Both the position numbers and the translations under genes were made by a program. Below, one piece after another: positions 49,430-60,652 of a DNA stretch of 64,000 nucleotides (the stretch's first letter is position 1; every line of letters begins with the position of its first letter). The DNA lies in assembly GCA_023333565.1 (NCBI GenBank), contig JAJKFH010004053.1, forward strand, positions 2,480,001 through 2,544,000, read 5' to 3'. Below the pieces are notes generated by a model. The model had not been told where the DNA came from and did not search any database. It saw only the letters and a program-made list of their open reading frames with translations. This stretch comes from Puffinus mauretanicus. Taxonomy: Eukaryota > Chordata > Aves > Procellariiformes > Procellariidae.

Positions 49430-49720
49430 AAATTATCAGGTCGATACATCTTGTTTCTAGAAATGTTACTAGAGCTGGCTCTGGAGTATTGGAATTTGAT
49501 TTCAGCAGGTCCTGGGGCATTGTGGTAGATTGGAAGAAGGCTGCCATTGCAGTGAGAGGGACTGTGAAAATTACTGTAGGATTATCAGTCTCACAGTGGA
49601 TTCCAGATAAAATAATAGAAGAAATGACATGAGAATTAACTGTTAAACAATTTTAAAAGTGAAATGCATTGAGAGTGGTCAGCTCAGGTTTACAGAAGGT
49701 GGTTCTTTATCAGGCCACAT
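49430..49720 (+). mobile_element. Ancient CR1 LINE fragment (RT part)
   Basis: This is a decayed plus-strand CR1 piece. The order of motifs matches the N-terminal half of the CR1 RT: a remnant of the 'LKELA' helix near 49460-49480, 'SW..G..VDWKKA' near 49505-49545, an 'NYR-I-SLT' equivalent near 49573-49600, 'PDKI-I-E' near 49600-49625, and 'S-QL-FTEG' near 49678-49700. No ORF is intact. Divergence is far greater than in the copies at 28.6 and 43 kb, so it is an old insertion. Boundaries are approximate, and the flanks may hold further unrecognisable parts. Confidence 0.6.
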
Positions 49721-51548
49721 GTTGTTGTCACCTTTCAAGCTATGTCAACGGGGCAGACTGGTGTGCTAACCTCCGAGCAGCAGTTCAGCTGCCCCGTCCT
49801 GAGTGGCTCAGCCCTCCCCTGCCCAGAGGAGCTCTGCTCCCCTCCTGCTCTCCGTCCCTCCCTCCTGCAGCAGCAATCCTTACATCCACACCAGTTCCCC
49901 ACAGCAGCAGGACCAAAATCTCCCATTCCCTAGGCTCTCTTCCAGCTCCTTGTCCCAGCTTCCTTTTTCCTTCCCACACCACATTTTCTCATTCCTCCCC
50001 ACTCTGACCGTGCCCGCAGACCCTTCACACTTGATAAATGCGTATGGAAAAGTTGTTCCTTCCCTCTTTCCTCTCAAATCAAATGGCCAGGCATCACCTC
50101 TAGGCATTTTTGTCAAAATTTGAAATGATAAATCAGAAGTTAATCCAGTGCCTGCACCTCAATGTCAAAATGGCAAGCAACAAATTACAGTGAAAATCAC
50201 ATTCAAATCTGAACCATAGAAAGAAATGGTACAATTAAGGCACAAGAGAGAATTAAAAAGAATTAGCAGCAGAGAACAGCTCACCAAATCAATTGTGTTT
50301 CCTTGGCTGCTGCTGTACATTTGCTAAGACAATGGCATTGGCATGAAAAACAACTTCTGGAAAAGGGAAAGACTGAGTTAAGGAGACACCACTGTATCAC
50401 AATTTTCTTTTATTTTAATTTGAAACTCATACCCACTCTGTTCTGAAAAGATTTTCAACCCTTTAACCTAAAGCTTGCTGAGACCTCACTATTTTAAGGT
50501 CTGTAACCTATGTTTTAAACACAGCCGAGTCAAAAAAGATACTGGTTTTGGTCTATGTTTTTTTTTAATTTAGGCCCTAGTATGTTCATTGCAAAAAAGT
50601 CTTGTAGAATGTTGGCTAATGTGAAAGGAGTTTTTGGGTTTATATCCATGGTATTAACATCCAGTTCTCCTCCAAATGTGCACAGAGCCCAGGGGAGTAA
50701 GGAAATTCTCCACTGGTTTTCCATTTGGGTTCTGGTTTCACTTAGCCATTCAGTTTTTTCCTTGATAAGGTCCAAATGGCCACCTTAGATACCTGAGGGT
50801 GCTCATCAGTGCTCTACTCTTTACAGCTGACCAAGCAGATGATCATCTGTCAGTCCAGCTGACAAGAGCTAGGTCACGAACCTACTACTGGCAGTAGCTT
50901 CTGCCTCCTCTGCCTGACAGACTAAAGAAGGAAAATTTTAAGTGGAAAGTGGAAAAAAAAAAAAACCTCTTAGTGGTAAAAACGTAAAGCAACTCATCTG
51001 ACAATTCACTTGGACCATAAATGTGTAAATATGGCCTCCTGCTGACAGGATGAGGCCAGATACATACATAAGAATCAAGAGAACCACTGTCTGCACTTTT
51101 TGGACGCTTGCGTCTTTAGGCTCAGGTCTTAGTGCTGTTAGACCCTCTAGGAGTGATTTTCAGACTAATAACATACAGTCCTGTATGAATAGGGGCATTG
51201 GTTTTATTATTACCCGTTTTCCTTATTTTTTAATTCATGAAAATACAATGTATATTTTGCCACATAACCTGGGACAGCACAATGAAACTCTCATTGCTTA
51301 AAGCTAGTAACAAAAACCCACGTCGTCACCCATCTGGACTAAGGTTGTGTGCACATTTGTTACCTTCTGAATCCTTTTAACAATCTTAGTAATGAATAAT
51401 AATATGTATGAATGAACGTATAATGCAATCATCCATAACATAATGAATTTATTAAATTATCTGCAATCATGTAAACAACCTGTTCTTTGTTACCAATATA
51501 ATGGTAATGTATGTTACAATATGTTATATCGTTACCAGTATAAAGTGA
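49721..51548. other. Single-copy DNA, no gene seen
   Basis: A C+T-rich segment at about 49790-50030 creates overlapping open frames on both strands but has no coding signature. The rest is A+T-rich with an A-run near 50952-50964. No mobile element was recognised. Confidence 0.55.
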
Positions 51549-52182
51549 GTTCAACAAGAAGAAGTGCAAAGTCCTATACCTGGAGACGAACTACCCCAGT
51601 ACATGCTGGGGGCCAACTGGCTGGAAAGCAGCTTGGCAGACAAGGACCTGGGGGTCCTGGTGGGCACCAGGTTGAACATGAGCTAGCAATGTGCAGAGAA
51701 GGCTAATGATATCCTGGGCTGCATTAGGAGGAGCGTTGCCAGCAGATCGAGGGAGGTGATCCTTCCCCTCTATTCAGCACTGGTGAAGCCATACATGGAG
51801 TACTGGGTCCAGTTCTGAGCTCCCCAGTACAAGAGACACGTGGACATACTGGAGAGAACCCAGTGAAGGTGATTAAGGCACTGGAGCATCTGACATATGA
51901 AGAGAGGCTGAGAGAGCTGGGACCGCTCAGCCTGGAGAAGAGAAGACTCAGGGGGCATCTCATCAATGTATACAAATACCGAAGGAAGGGTGCAAAGAGT
52001 GATGCCCAGAGGCAATGGGCACAAGCTAAAAACACAGGGGGTTCCCTCTGAACATCAGGAAACACTTTTTCACTGTGAGGGTGACCGACCACTGGCACAG
52101 ATTGCCCAGAGAGGTTGTGGAGTCTCCATCCTTGGAGATATTCAGAAACCATCTTGACATGGTTCTGGGCAACCTGCTGTAG
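51549..52182 (+). pseudogene. CR1 ORF2 C-terminal remnant, copy C
   Basis: This is the last part of a CR1 ORF2. Recognisable stretches are 'FNKKKCKVL' at the start, 'DKDLGVLVGTRLNMS' near 51640-51685, '[25 protein letters not shown]' near 51738-51815 (not contiguous in one frame), '[20 protein letters not shown]' near 51895-51955, 'INVYKY' near 51963-51980, and '[26 protein letters not shown]' spread over 52060-52145 in another frame. It ends with TAG at 52180-52182. Frameshifts and internal deletions break it into short pieces. The catalytic part of the RT is absent. It has no coding potential as a host gene. Confidence 0.85.
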
Positions 52183-52263
52183 GTGGCCCTGCTTGAGCAG
52201 GGGTTTGGACCAGATGATGTCTAGAGGTCTTTTCCAAACTCAGCCATTCTGTGATTCTGTGAT
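51549..52263 (+). mobile_element. CR1 LINE 3' fragment (copy C, different subfamily)
   Basis: This plus-strand, 5'-truncated CR1 is about 715 bp long and ends in the 3' tail with tandem ATTCTGTG units (about 52246-52262). It starts inside the RT C-terminal region. Its coding remnant and 3' UTR differ clearly from copies A and B (for example '[19 protein letters not shown]' and a longer 3' UTR with TAGAGGTCTTTTCC), so it belongs to another CR1 subfamily. Several deletions are visible, for instance around 51700 and 51990. Confidence 0.93.
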
Positions 52264-55200
52264 ATGGGCAATGTCACATTTACCGTGAGGAAACCAACTT
52301 CTGTTCTCAAAATCCTTCCATATTTGGAAACAAAAGAAGAAATCTGAACTGTGTAGTGGCTTACAGAACAGAGGTTGCTGGTGAGGGGAAAGTGAGTTGG
52401 GTCCAGGGCCAGGAGCAGGAATGACTGCTGCCTTTTACTGCGCAACACCTCCACAAGGATTTCACAATCTGCTTTAGTATCTTTGCTTGGGTAGACATAA
52501 CAATACACTCTAAAAACTTTCACACAGTTCTGTGGATATAAAGGGGCATTCAACATGCAGTAGTTGAAGCATGCTGATCTTACATTGGTGGAAGCAGGTG
52601 GTTTTGTCATACGTAAGAATCAGAGAGAGAAGTAGCTTCAAAACCAAATTATTTTTGCAGAGTGGAGAGCAGTGTCCTGACAGTGCCACTGGATATACGG
52701 TGCCTGAATGCTGGGTGCACTCCCAGGTGCTGCTGCACTCGGTGGCCATTGTAGCTGTGTGCTTTATTTCACTTTTTGGCCTTGCAGAGGTTCACTGTAA
52801 GAAGGACGTCTCCAAAGTAAGCATGATGTCTGGAGTACCAGTTTTTGTGGGTGAGCAGGCACAGCAGCGGTGCAGCCAGGGGGTGCAGGCAGATGGCAGC
52901 TCAGCAGCCCACCAGAGCCCACCTTTTGTCCTGGGCTCAGCAGGTTACATCTGTTATACACCCAGTCAACAGCGCATCACGCCGCCAACCTATTTGTATG
53001 TAGATTTAAAGGTCTGAGGTATCTTCAGCTTATGCTATTGTACCACCATATGCTGACGTTTGCCACACAGCTGGTGCGTGTTCATTCACTGAGGAGGCAA
53101 CGGAGAGCTGAATCATAAGCATCCTCCAGCCATGGATAGCTCAGTGTAGCAATTATGTCAGAAGTTTATTTATGCGATTCTGAGATCATCAGCAGCCTTA
53201 ACCTACTGTACCTGACTGTAATCAGAGATCCCAAGACAAACGTTGCCCAAGTGCTGCTCTATAAACAAAGTCACAAATAAAGCTTCAATTTTCATTAGCT
53301 TCTTAGAAGAGTTTTTCTCAGAAAGAATTTTTTAATTTCTGGTTCCCTCAGATAATACATACAAACTCTGACCAGATTTTGTGAATAGAGGCATAATTTA
53401 CAGCTAAATGATAATTAAGGGAGTTAAGACTCATCTGACAAGAATGAATTGATGGAAATGAAAATATAATTTTATCAACTATACAGGCACAAAGCCTCTT
53501 CCAGTTACCCATGCATCAGATGTTGCTACAGATTATATTTTCATTCATTACCATTACACCTTCTTTCTCCCTTGAATCCCTTTGTCTTGTTCCTAAGCAA
53601 CCACACCAAGGCTCCTCTTCAGAGAGAGCCTATATTCATGACCCCAGAATAGGATTCCTCTAGGTAGGTCAGAAATGGTCCTGGGAATTTCAAATGCCTG
53701 CCACAGGATCTCATCAGGAACTGAGTACCTCACATTCAAAGCATAAACCAGAGATACCAACACTCAGAAACTAAATCCAGAAGCTTTTCCCAGATTATGC
53801 AATGGATATAATTGCATTGGCTGCTTAGCTACCTGCTGTAGCTTAACTTTGCAGTCTCCCAGACTAAAAATGATAACTCATTTATTTGTCATTTACTTAC
53901 TAGATATGATCATAGCCACCCAGCAAGTGGCTGTTCAACCGAATGTTTGTTGTATAGAAAGACAATTATTTTAATGATTGTTGAGGCGGCAGGATTATTA
54001 AAATCTTTACTCCAAAGCTGTCAATGGCTGCCAGTTAGGATTTGGAATAGTTATTTTCATTCCCCATGTCTCAGTTTGCTATCAAAAAGTGAAATATAAC
54101 ATTTTCCTACCTCATAAGGATTGTATTAATAATTGTCCATTAAATTATTGACATTTCCTAAACAAGAAATAAGATGCACATGAAAAAAATACAAATGAGA
54201 AACATTAGCAATATGATAACACTATCTGAACTAATAATGAAATGAGTTTTGCTTTGAAAAGTTGGTAAGTAAGGTACTATTGACCATGAGGTGAGAGGAC
54301 AGAACCTAGCCTTCACGGGCTCTTTTTTCCTTCAAAAATACTCTATACGCTAAATGCTAAAATCAGAGTTAGCACTCGTGAAGAAAGTGATTCCTGATTG
54401 TAGATTCTTCCACCCTTCTGATACCAGAAGAGCTGTCATACTTCCACTTGGGAAGGGGAAAAAATCTTCTGTTTCCAAACATATCCCAAAGTCCATATCT
54501 GACATCTTCAGAAATCAGAATTCGCCAGTAAGGTCCTGTGCTATGATTAGTTACATCACTGTGCATTCCCAATAAATTTATCTGATTGTAATGGAGTTTC
54601 TTAAGGTTTCAACAGTTTCTCTAAAAGAAAAAAAACATTCCTGAGACCTTCACAGACTTCCTGTAATGCCTTAGAACAAGATTTGGTCTTAGAAACCAAT
54701 ACTCATTGGCAACATGGTCTCAGACAAAGAAGAAACTGCTTTCCATGACAAAGAAGGCATACAAAATTTTGGAAAGAATGGACTTATTTTAGCAATTTTC
54801 TCAATGGCGTTTCAGAAAGACACATATTGGATTTCTCTTTTCCCTTCACTTCATGGAAGGAGGTACTTTGTGGCTTTGGACTAATACAGATTGAGGAGTA
54901 GTAGTAAATGTAATTTTATCTAATAATGTGCGTCTTCATAGCCATTTGGAACAACAAAGCAGTAAGGAAGAAGTGTTTATCGTCTTTATTTTACAACAAG
55001 GATTCTTGATGCTTTGCTGTCAGTGTGGTTTTCAGATTGGTGGTGGGAATATAATCACTGTAATACTGTCTACAGTGTTTTTCTATAATATTAGTTTAAA
55101 GAGAGATAGAAAAGCCTTTTAGGCCTTGAAGTCTCAATTTAAAGTTAATTTTCTTTCTTTTTTCTTGGTCCTCAATTTTTGCATTGAATGATCTTTTCTT

Positions 55201-57710
55201 TCTCTTTTTTCTTTTCAGAGCCCTGAATGTTTCTTAAAAAAAAAAAACAAAACTATCCATCATCATGGATAATCTTTCTCTCCACTATGGGGCTTCTAGT
55301 TTTGGCCCTTATCCAGATTTCTGTTTCTGTTATTCCCTGATCCAAATATTTTCTTTATTAGTCAGCTGAGGTTGGTGTTCCTGTGAATACAGTATCCAAG
55401 TCTATATAATTTTCCCTGGCTAGATAAATCAGCTTATTTTCCTTTGTAACAGATCTTTTACCACTGCAGCCAACAGAATTTTTGCTGTTGTTTTAATAGG
55501 AAACAGGTTTCAGCCATTTATTTTGATTTCAGTGTCATTTAGCTCCACTTGTCCTTAAATACTGTATGTGGGTAGAAGAACCTCCAACTCAAATGCAGCC
55601 ACCGCTAATTATCTGTGACACCCATCTTATTGACTTATATTTGCTTTGATAGTGGCTTTCTATGTGCCCTCGGTATTTTGCATTTCCTGAAATATCCAAA
55701 TCTGTTTAACAATGCTTTTGAGATGTTTGGTTACCATACTGGAGGATCTAAGATTGATCCTATCACTTATGCTTCTTTCAGGTATTTCAGTTTTCCACAT
55801 TACTCTTCAAATCTCTCACTGTCTAAGGAGAAATGTAAATCAGCCCATGTGGAGTACCAAATGAAGGCAGCAAGCTTGCTTCAGCAAGGCAAGCTATTTC
55901 TGAAATCCCTACACCACACTACGTTATGCCACATTGACATTTCCTACATATCCAAATACAACAATGCAACACTTTTTTTGTATTCATGCTTGAATCAAAG
56001 TCATGCCACCTCCAGAAATGAAGCCATTACAAAGGATCTCGATCCCATGAGCTCATTAATTAAATAGAACACCTCCCTGTGAACCTCAGGAACAAAACCA
56101 CATATTCAAACCCCATTGTCCTTATATCCACCACCAGTTTTCATTATTCCCATCCCAGGGTGCATAGTTTTCAAGCCCTCCTGAGCTGCACACCAACTAC
56201 CCACAGAACACACTCCCTGGGGAGGCACAAGGATGGGAACCCAGGGGGTCCTGGGGTTGGACGGTGCCACAGCACCCCACTTTTCTATGGGAGACCAGTC
56301 CTCGTCTCCCTGGGCTCTGCCTTCAAACTCACATTCTCCAGGAGACAGAAATTCAGATTATCCCTTTACCAAACACTTGGACAATCACGCCCTCAGCAGC
56401 AAGGGGCAGCCCCAGCACAGGAACCTCACCGAAGCTGCCCAAGAGCAGTGACATCCTAATACTGCTGTCTTCATGCTACTACTGCCAGCAGTATCTGTCC
56501 CCTCCATTTTTTTGTCAAGGTCTTGAATCTCCTAAAATCTGCCTAAGGACTTCTCACCTCCTGCCACTCCAATTCCCTTTTCTCCCTTTCATGCATCACC
56601 CAAATCCAGCTCCCCTGCCTATTAGGCTTCCTTGTATTGCTCATTTTGCTGCTGGGGCAAGGCTTTGCATGACCTCTTTCCTCGGAGTTCTCAGTCTGCA
56701 GAACTAGGAAAGCTCAAAAACGTAAAAGTGATTATGTTTAATTGGGGCAGCCAGGTTCCAAAGCAAAATGTATGTAATACATGGAAAAATGTGGTAGCTG
56801 TGACAAAGAAACAAGGACAGACATTTTAGGCTCCTTAACCTCTTCCTGCTTTTGAGTGAAAATAGTTCTTTCTGATGCTCATGCAAGAAATGTGCAGGAA
56901 ACATCCAAATGTCTTATTTTACTAATTTTTAATGTTAATGAGAAAAATTATCTTTTTCAACTTATAATAAAGTCTGCTTTAAACAGTAGATTAAAAAGGA
57001 CTGCAGCTGCTAAGGTTATTATGAAATATGTTTTGACAATTTGCACTTTATGTAATACTTTGTGCTATTTTATCTCTGTACTTACGTGTCTCTTTTATTA
57101 ATGCATAATTTTATTTATTTATTTGATTAAAAAGGTTACCTTTTATTACAGTATTCACACCTGAAGAGATTTGACAGCTCTGGTAATATTTAATTTGTTT
57201 GTTATACTCCAGAAAATGGTACAATAGATTTCAAAATTAACTAGACCTAAGAGAGAAACAGAGAGATGGCAAATTTTAAATCCAGGTGCTGGATCATTTT
57301 AAATACTCAGCTCTCCTGAATCATGTTGCTTTCTTTAGCTATGTAACTACCATAAGCATAACCATGCACTATCAGTATTTGGTTACCTAAGCGACATTCA
57401 GCTTTCATCCAGGCAGGGTTGAAGGGATAGTCAAGAAATGATTTTTCTAAGGGCACCATCCTGGACAGCGATACTAGGCTTTATGATGCCAGGCACGGTA
57501 CTCTGCAACTAAGATGTAAAATAAAGATGTAAATGAAATGATGTAATGCGTGCTTACTGGATAAAATCCTAGCACATTTACGTAGTATGCAGCCTACCAA
57601 CTTGACTAAATTTCATGTTGGAGTTCCCAGCATTTTGCCCACCAGTATAGACATCCACGGCATGGTTAAATGCCATTCCACTGCCTGGCCTCCACCGGTT
57701 ACTGGGAAAT
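52264..57710. other. Single-copy DNA, no gene seen
   Basis: No supportable gene was found. The open frame 55615-56067 (plus, 150 codons) and those in the C-rich patch at 56079-56707 have no recognisable domain, splice context or codon structure. The sequence is mostly A+T-rich and not visibly repetitive. The word GATGTAA recurs three times near 57512-57545. Confidence 0.5.
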
Positions 57711-58053
57711 GTATTGAGAGAATGGATTAAGGAATTTTAGTAGCTGAATGATTAATAGTAGTTAGAAGATTGAATCAGTAGGTAGAGGCTTGATACTTTG
57801 TTCCTCACAAGGCCGGCTCAGTCTAATAAGGCCGACTTAGCTATGGTGTAAATTAACTGAGGTGCCTCACAGGGACAGCTCCTGATAAAGACTAAAAACT
57901 TGTCTCAAGAAGCCAGCTAAAACTGACCCTGCGGTATGGACAAAAGTAAGAAAACAACTGAGCCTGCGCAAGAACAAAAGGTTACTAGCGGTGACAAAGA
58001 GGAACTATCGGCCTTCATCCCCACGACCCCCGACGACCACCACTAGGAGGCAA

Positions 58054-58065
58054 TGCGCAAGCGCA
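58054..58065. promoter_or_regulatory. NRF1-type palindromic site in LTR U3
   Basis: TGCGCAAGCGCA matches the YGCGCANGCGCR consensus of nuclear respiratory factor 1. It lies about 95 bp upstream of the LTR TATA box. A single TGCGCAAG half-site occurs further upstream near 57965. Both CpGs of the palindrome are intact. Confidence 0.5.
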
Positions 58066-58158
58066 GATGGGAGGGGTCTATGGAAATAACTTCTTGGAAC
58101 TCATTTTAATACAAAGCGGGGACAGGTCACGCATATGTACAGGCGTATTACAAAACTT

Positions 58159-58164
58159 TATAAA
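58159..58164 (+). promoter_or_regulatory. TATA box of the LTR
   Basis: TATAAA in the context CTTTATAAATATG, about 100 bp before the AATAAA signal. This gives the compact U3-R arrangement of a retroviral LTR. Confidence 0.6.
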
Positions 58165-58256
58165 TATGTAATATTTTACTGTATATATTTACGGTGAGTG
58201 CCGTGTTGAGGCGCGCACGATTTTGGTAGGACTACCCCCCATGCCTCCCAGCGCTA

Positions 58257-58262
58257 AATAAA
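58257..58262 (+). terminator. Polyadenylation signal of the LTR
   Basis: AATAAA follows the TATA box by about 95 bases and lies about 50 bases before the LTR 3' end, as expected for the R/U5 part of an LTR. Confidence 0.6.
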
Positions 58263-58317
58263 CATACCTACTTTACAATCTCATAGATTGTGGAGTCCGG
58301 TTTCCGCAAGTCAGTAT

Positions 58318-60564
58318 GATGGATGGCAGATTTCACTGAAATATGAACTGCCTTTCCCTGATTATAGCAGGTGGTTTTGTCTACATGTAAAGAGGTAAGC
58401 AAAGCAATATGTTGCTGATAAATATAATTCATGATCCTAACCATGTATTTTCTTCTGAGGTACATGCAAGGGCCTCCTAGATATTGTGAAATGTGTATTC
58501 CAAGTGAATCCAATGAATGGACTGTTCCCATGTTGTCTATACCTCTCACGGGGGAGAGGCATGGAGCAGACAAATGGTATGTTTACTTCTAAAAATGTAA
58601 CCCCAGAAAAAGTGTTTGTTTAAAATATATCATTTCGCAAATACAAATGTGATTTCATAACCCCTTACCGCCGGAAGAGTCAAAAACAAGTTTTAAAGAA
58701 AAACAATGTCTTCTTCCAAAAGCGAAAAAATAATATATATTATATTCTTTTTTATCTATTTATCAAAATTAAAATTTCAATTTTTGGAGGGCTGGGGGAG
58801 TAAAAACTTTATGAGCATGATCTTTTATTGGGATTATAGCAGTCAGTTTAAGATCTGTTCATTTTTATGGAGTTTGAAACTAGAGGAATTTTAGCTGGTC
58901 ACTGTAGGGGTCTAACAGTGGCTACTCTTGAGAAGAGACTCCTGAAAAGAAAACTTTACAAACCTGGACAATCTTAGACTGTATTTTTCACTTATTATTA
59001 CAAAACCAGTCCTACCTCCTGGGAAGCTCAGAGAGAGTTTGTAATGTCAGGCACGCGATATCTTTTTCAAAAATCTGGAGAGAAGCAGCAAAATATTTTC
59101 CTTCATTAGTTATTTGTTTGTCTCCTCCCACACTTCCAGCACAATGCATTTTCTCTCTCTTGTTGAAAAGTCACTTTGTCCAAGCAGGAATTAACTGAGT
59201 GCCATGTTTAGCTTTTTTATATAGTGTAAGTTTTCACAAAATTGCCATAACTATACATGCAGCCCAGCAAAAAATTCTGAAAGATGTGTATTTCTTACTA
59301 GCATTAAGAACACCCTTAATTGCTTCAGTCAGGTTTAGAAAACCCAGGCTTGAAGCAACAAACAGACATTTTTCTTTTAATTCTCTTTTCTAATAAATAA
59401 AAACTATTAAAATCTATAGAAGTAATGTTTTAAAATGTACAGAAAACCCCACAGGGTTCTCAAATTTCATAGAAACAGCTGGATTTCTTCTCATTTACCT
59501 CGGATCTCCAAATGTGTAGCTTCACTGAATTCAGCAGACTTATGCTACTTGTCACAGGAAAAAGATTCAAAACCAATTTTTTGTGTGATGCATGCAAATA
59601 ATACTAATAATGCAAATCCCATTTCTTTTCAAAATTCTTTAGTAAAAATTATAGGAAAGAAAAAAATGTCTCACAGATAGGAAAAAACATTCCAAAAGAG
59701 TTCATAGAAAACTTCTTGGATTTTCTATGCAAGAAAAAAAAAAAGAAAAATCAGGACAGAAGTTTTCACTGAAATATTTTTTTCTAATATTTGCTATGCC
59801 AGCAATCTCTCCTTTGAAATCTGACCACAATCATTTGCATTAAAGTGCTCATTACTTTATGCAGGCTCAGCAAATATTGTTGCCAGCTTTCTGACTCAAC
59901 TAAGAAAGAAAGAGATTATATACTACTTGAGAAATATGTCTTTGCTGTCTTGATAAATCTTACTAGTTTGAAATTACCAACATCTGCTTAGTAGGTTAAT
60001 TTCTAGATGGCTTGTACACTCTGCAGAGATTTTGAAAGGCATCACTGGCAGCTTAACGACTGATAGGAAGTCAATGAGGTTTAAGTGCAAACAGAATTGG
60101 GGAAAGAACTGGGAGTGTGTGCTGGGGGAGGGAGGGGTTGCACCACTGGCAACTCCAGGAACAGGAATGGGACAATCATAAATGATTGAACAAAATGCTT
60201 TGCTTGACATTTCATTTTATTTTTAAAAATGCACATTTTTAGTGAAAAATTTATTTTGTTGTTGTCGTTGTTGTTGAGGCATTGCCCACCTCTATCCCCA
60301 GGACACTTAGGAGCCAGAAACCTTATGTGCCCCTCAGAAGCTGAAACGCATAATCACGACACAATAAATTGCTCCAAAGGCCAGGCCTGAGAAGGCCCAG
60401 GACAAGGCAAAGCACGCAAAATATGGGATACATATTTTGCCTTCATCCTGGCAGCAATAAAAGCTGATCCCAGTCTGGATGTTTGCTTGCATTTGTTGCA
60501 CAAAGGTGGTTAGTGAGGATATGTTCCTAAAAGTTCAGCAAGATATTTGTGGCTTACTGAGCGA
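58318..60564. other. Single-copy DNA, no gene seen
   Basis: No gene was recognised. Two octamer words (ATGCAAAT) lie at 59592-59599 and 59610-59617 and a reversed one at 59833-59840, close to chance in this composition. A G-run cluster (60099-60137) and a GTT repeat (about 60254-60275) are near the end. The part from about 60280 to 60560 may belong to the old retroposon whose tail follows, but I cannot prove it. Confidence 0.5.
60099..60137 (+). other. Potential G-quadruplex motif
   Basis: Five G-runs of three or more (60099-60102, 60111-60113, 60124-60128, 60130-60132, 60134-60137) lie within 39 bases, the last three separated by single A. Four of them fit a relaxed G4 pattern with one 10-base loop. 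Confidence 0.35.
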
Positions 60565-60652
60565 CTGCTGGGTGAAATTTCATGATTTGTGCTGTGCAAG
60601 AGTCCAGGCTAGATAATCACAATGGTCGCTTCTGGTCTTAAAATCTATGAAT
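60565..60652 (+). mobile_element. Ancient CR1-type retroposon 3' tail
   Basis: The segment follows the familiar 3' end of old amniote CR1-like elements: GGGTGAAATTT, then AGATAATCACAATGGTC, then TTCTGGTCTTAAAATC and TATGAAT. The final TCTATGAAT resembles one tail-repeat unit. Only the last 90 or so bases can be recognised. The body upstream is either decayed or absent. Confidence 0.6.

Larger units (their letters stand above)
57715..58313 (+). mobile_element. Solo endogenous-retrovirus LTR
   Basis: This roughly 600-bp segment has LTR structure in plus orientation: ends TGAGAG...AAGTCA forming a 3-bp inverted TGA/TCA terminus, a TATAAA at 58159-58164, AATAAA at 58257-58262, and a G+C/CpG-rich U3 different from the flanks. 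A 4-bp GTAT flanks it on both sides (57711-57714 and 58314-58317), a duplication length typical of gammaretrovirus-like (class I) elements. No internal retroviral sequence is adjacent, so it is a solo LTR. The left edge could instead be the TGTATT at 57710, and the right edge could be the CCGCA at 58308. The element body is more certain than its exact ends. It is not of the same family as the LTR at 39.6 kb. Confidence 0.75.

Noticed and set aside
49669..50123. Open frames on both strands in a C+T-rich segment
   Set aside because: Compositional effect. Frames on opposite strands overlap, and none has a domain or splice context.
55615..56067. 150-codon open frame (plus)
   Set aside because: No recognisable domain, and nothing around it suggests a gene.
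56079..56707. Three overlapping open frames in a C-rich patch (plus)
   Set aside because: Overlapping frames arise because C-rich DNA has few stop codons. No frame shows a protein signature.
59592..59840. Three octamer (POU) words
   Set aside because: Counting both strands, several octamers are expected in 64 kb of this composition, and no other support was seen.
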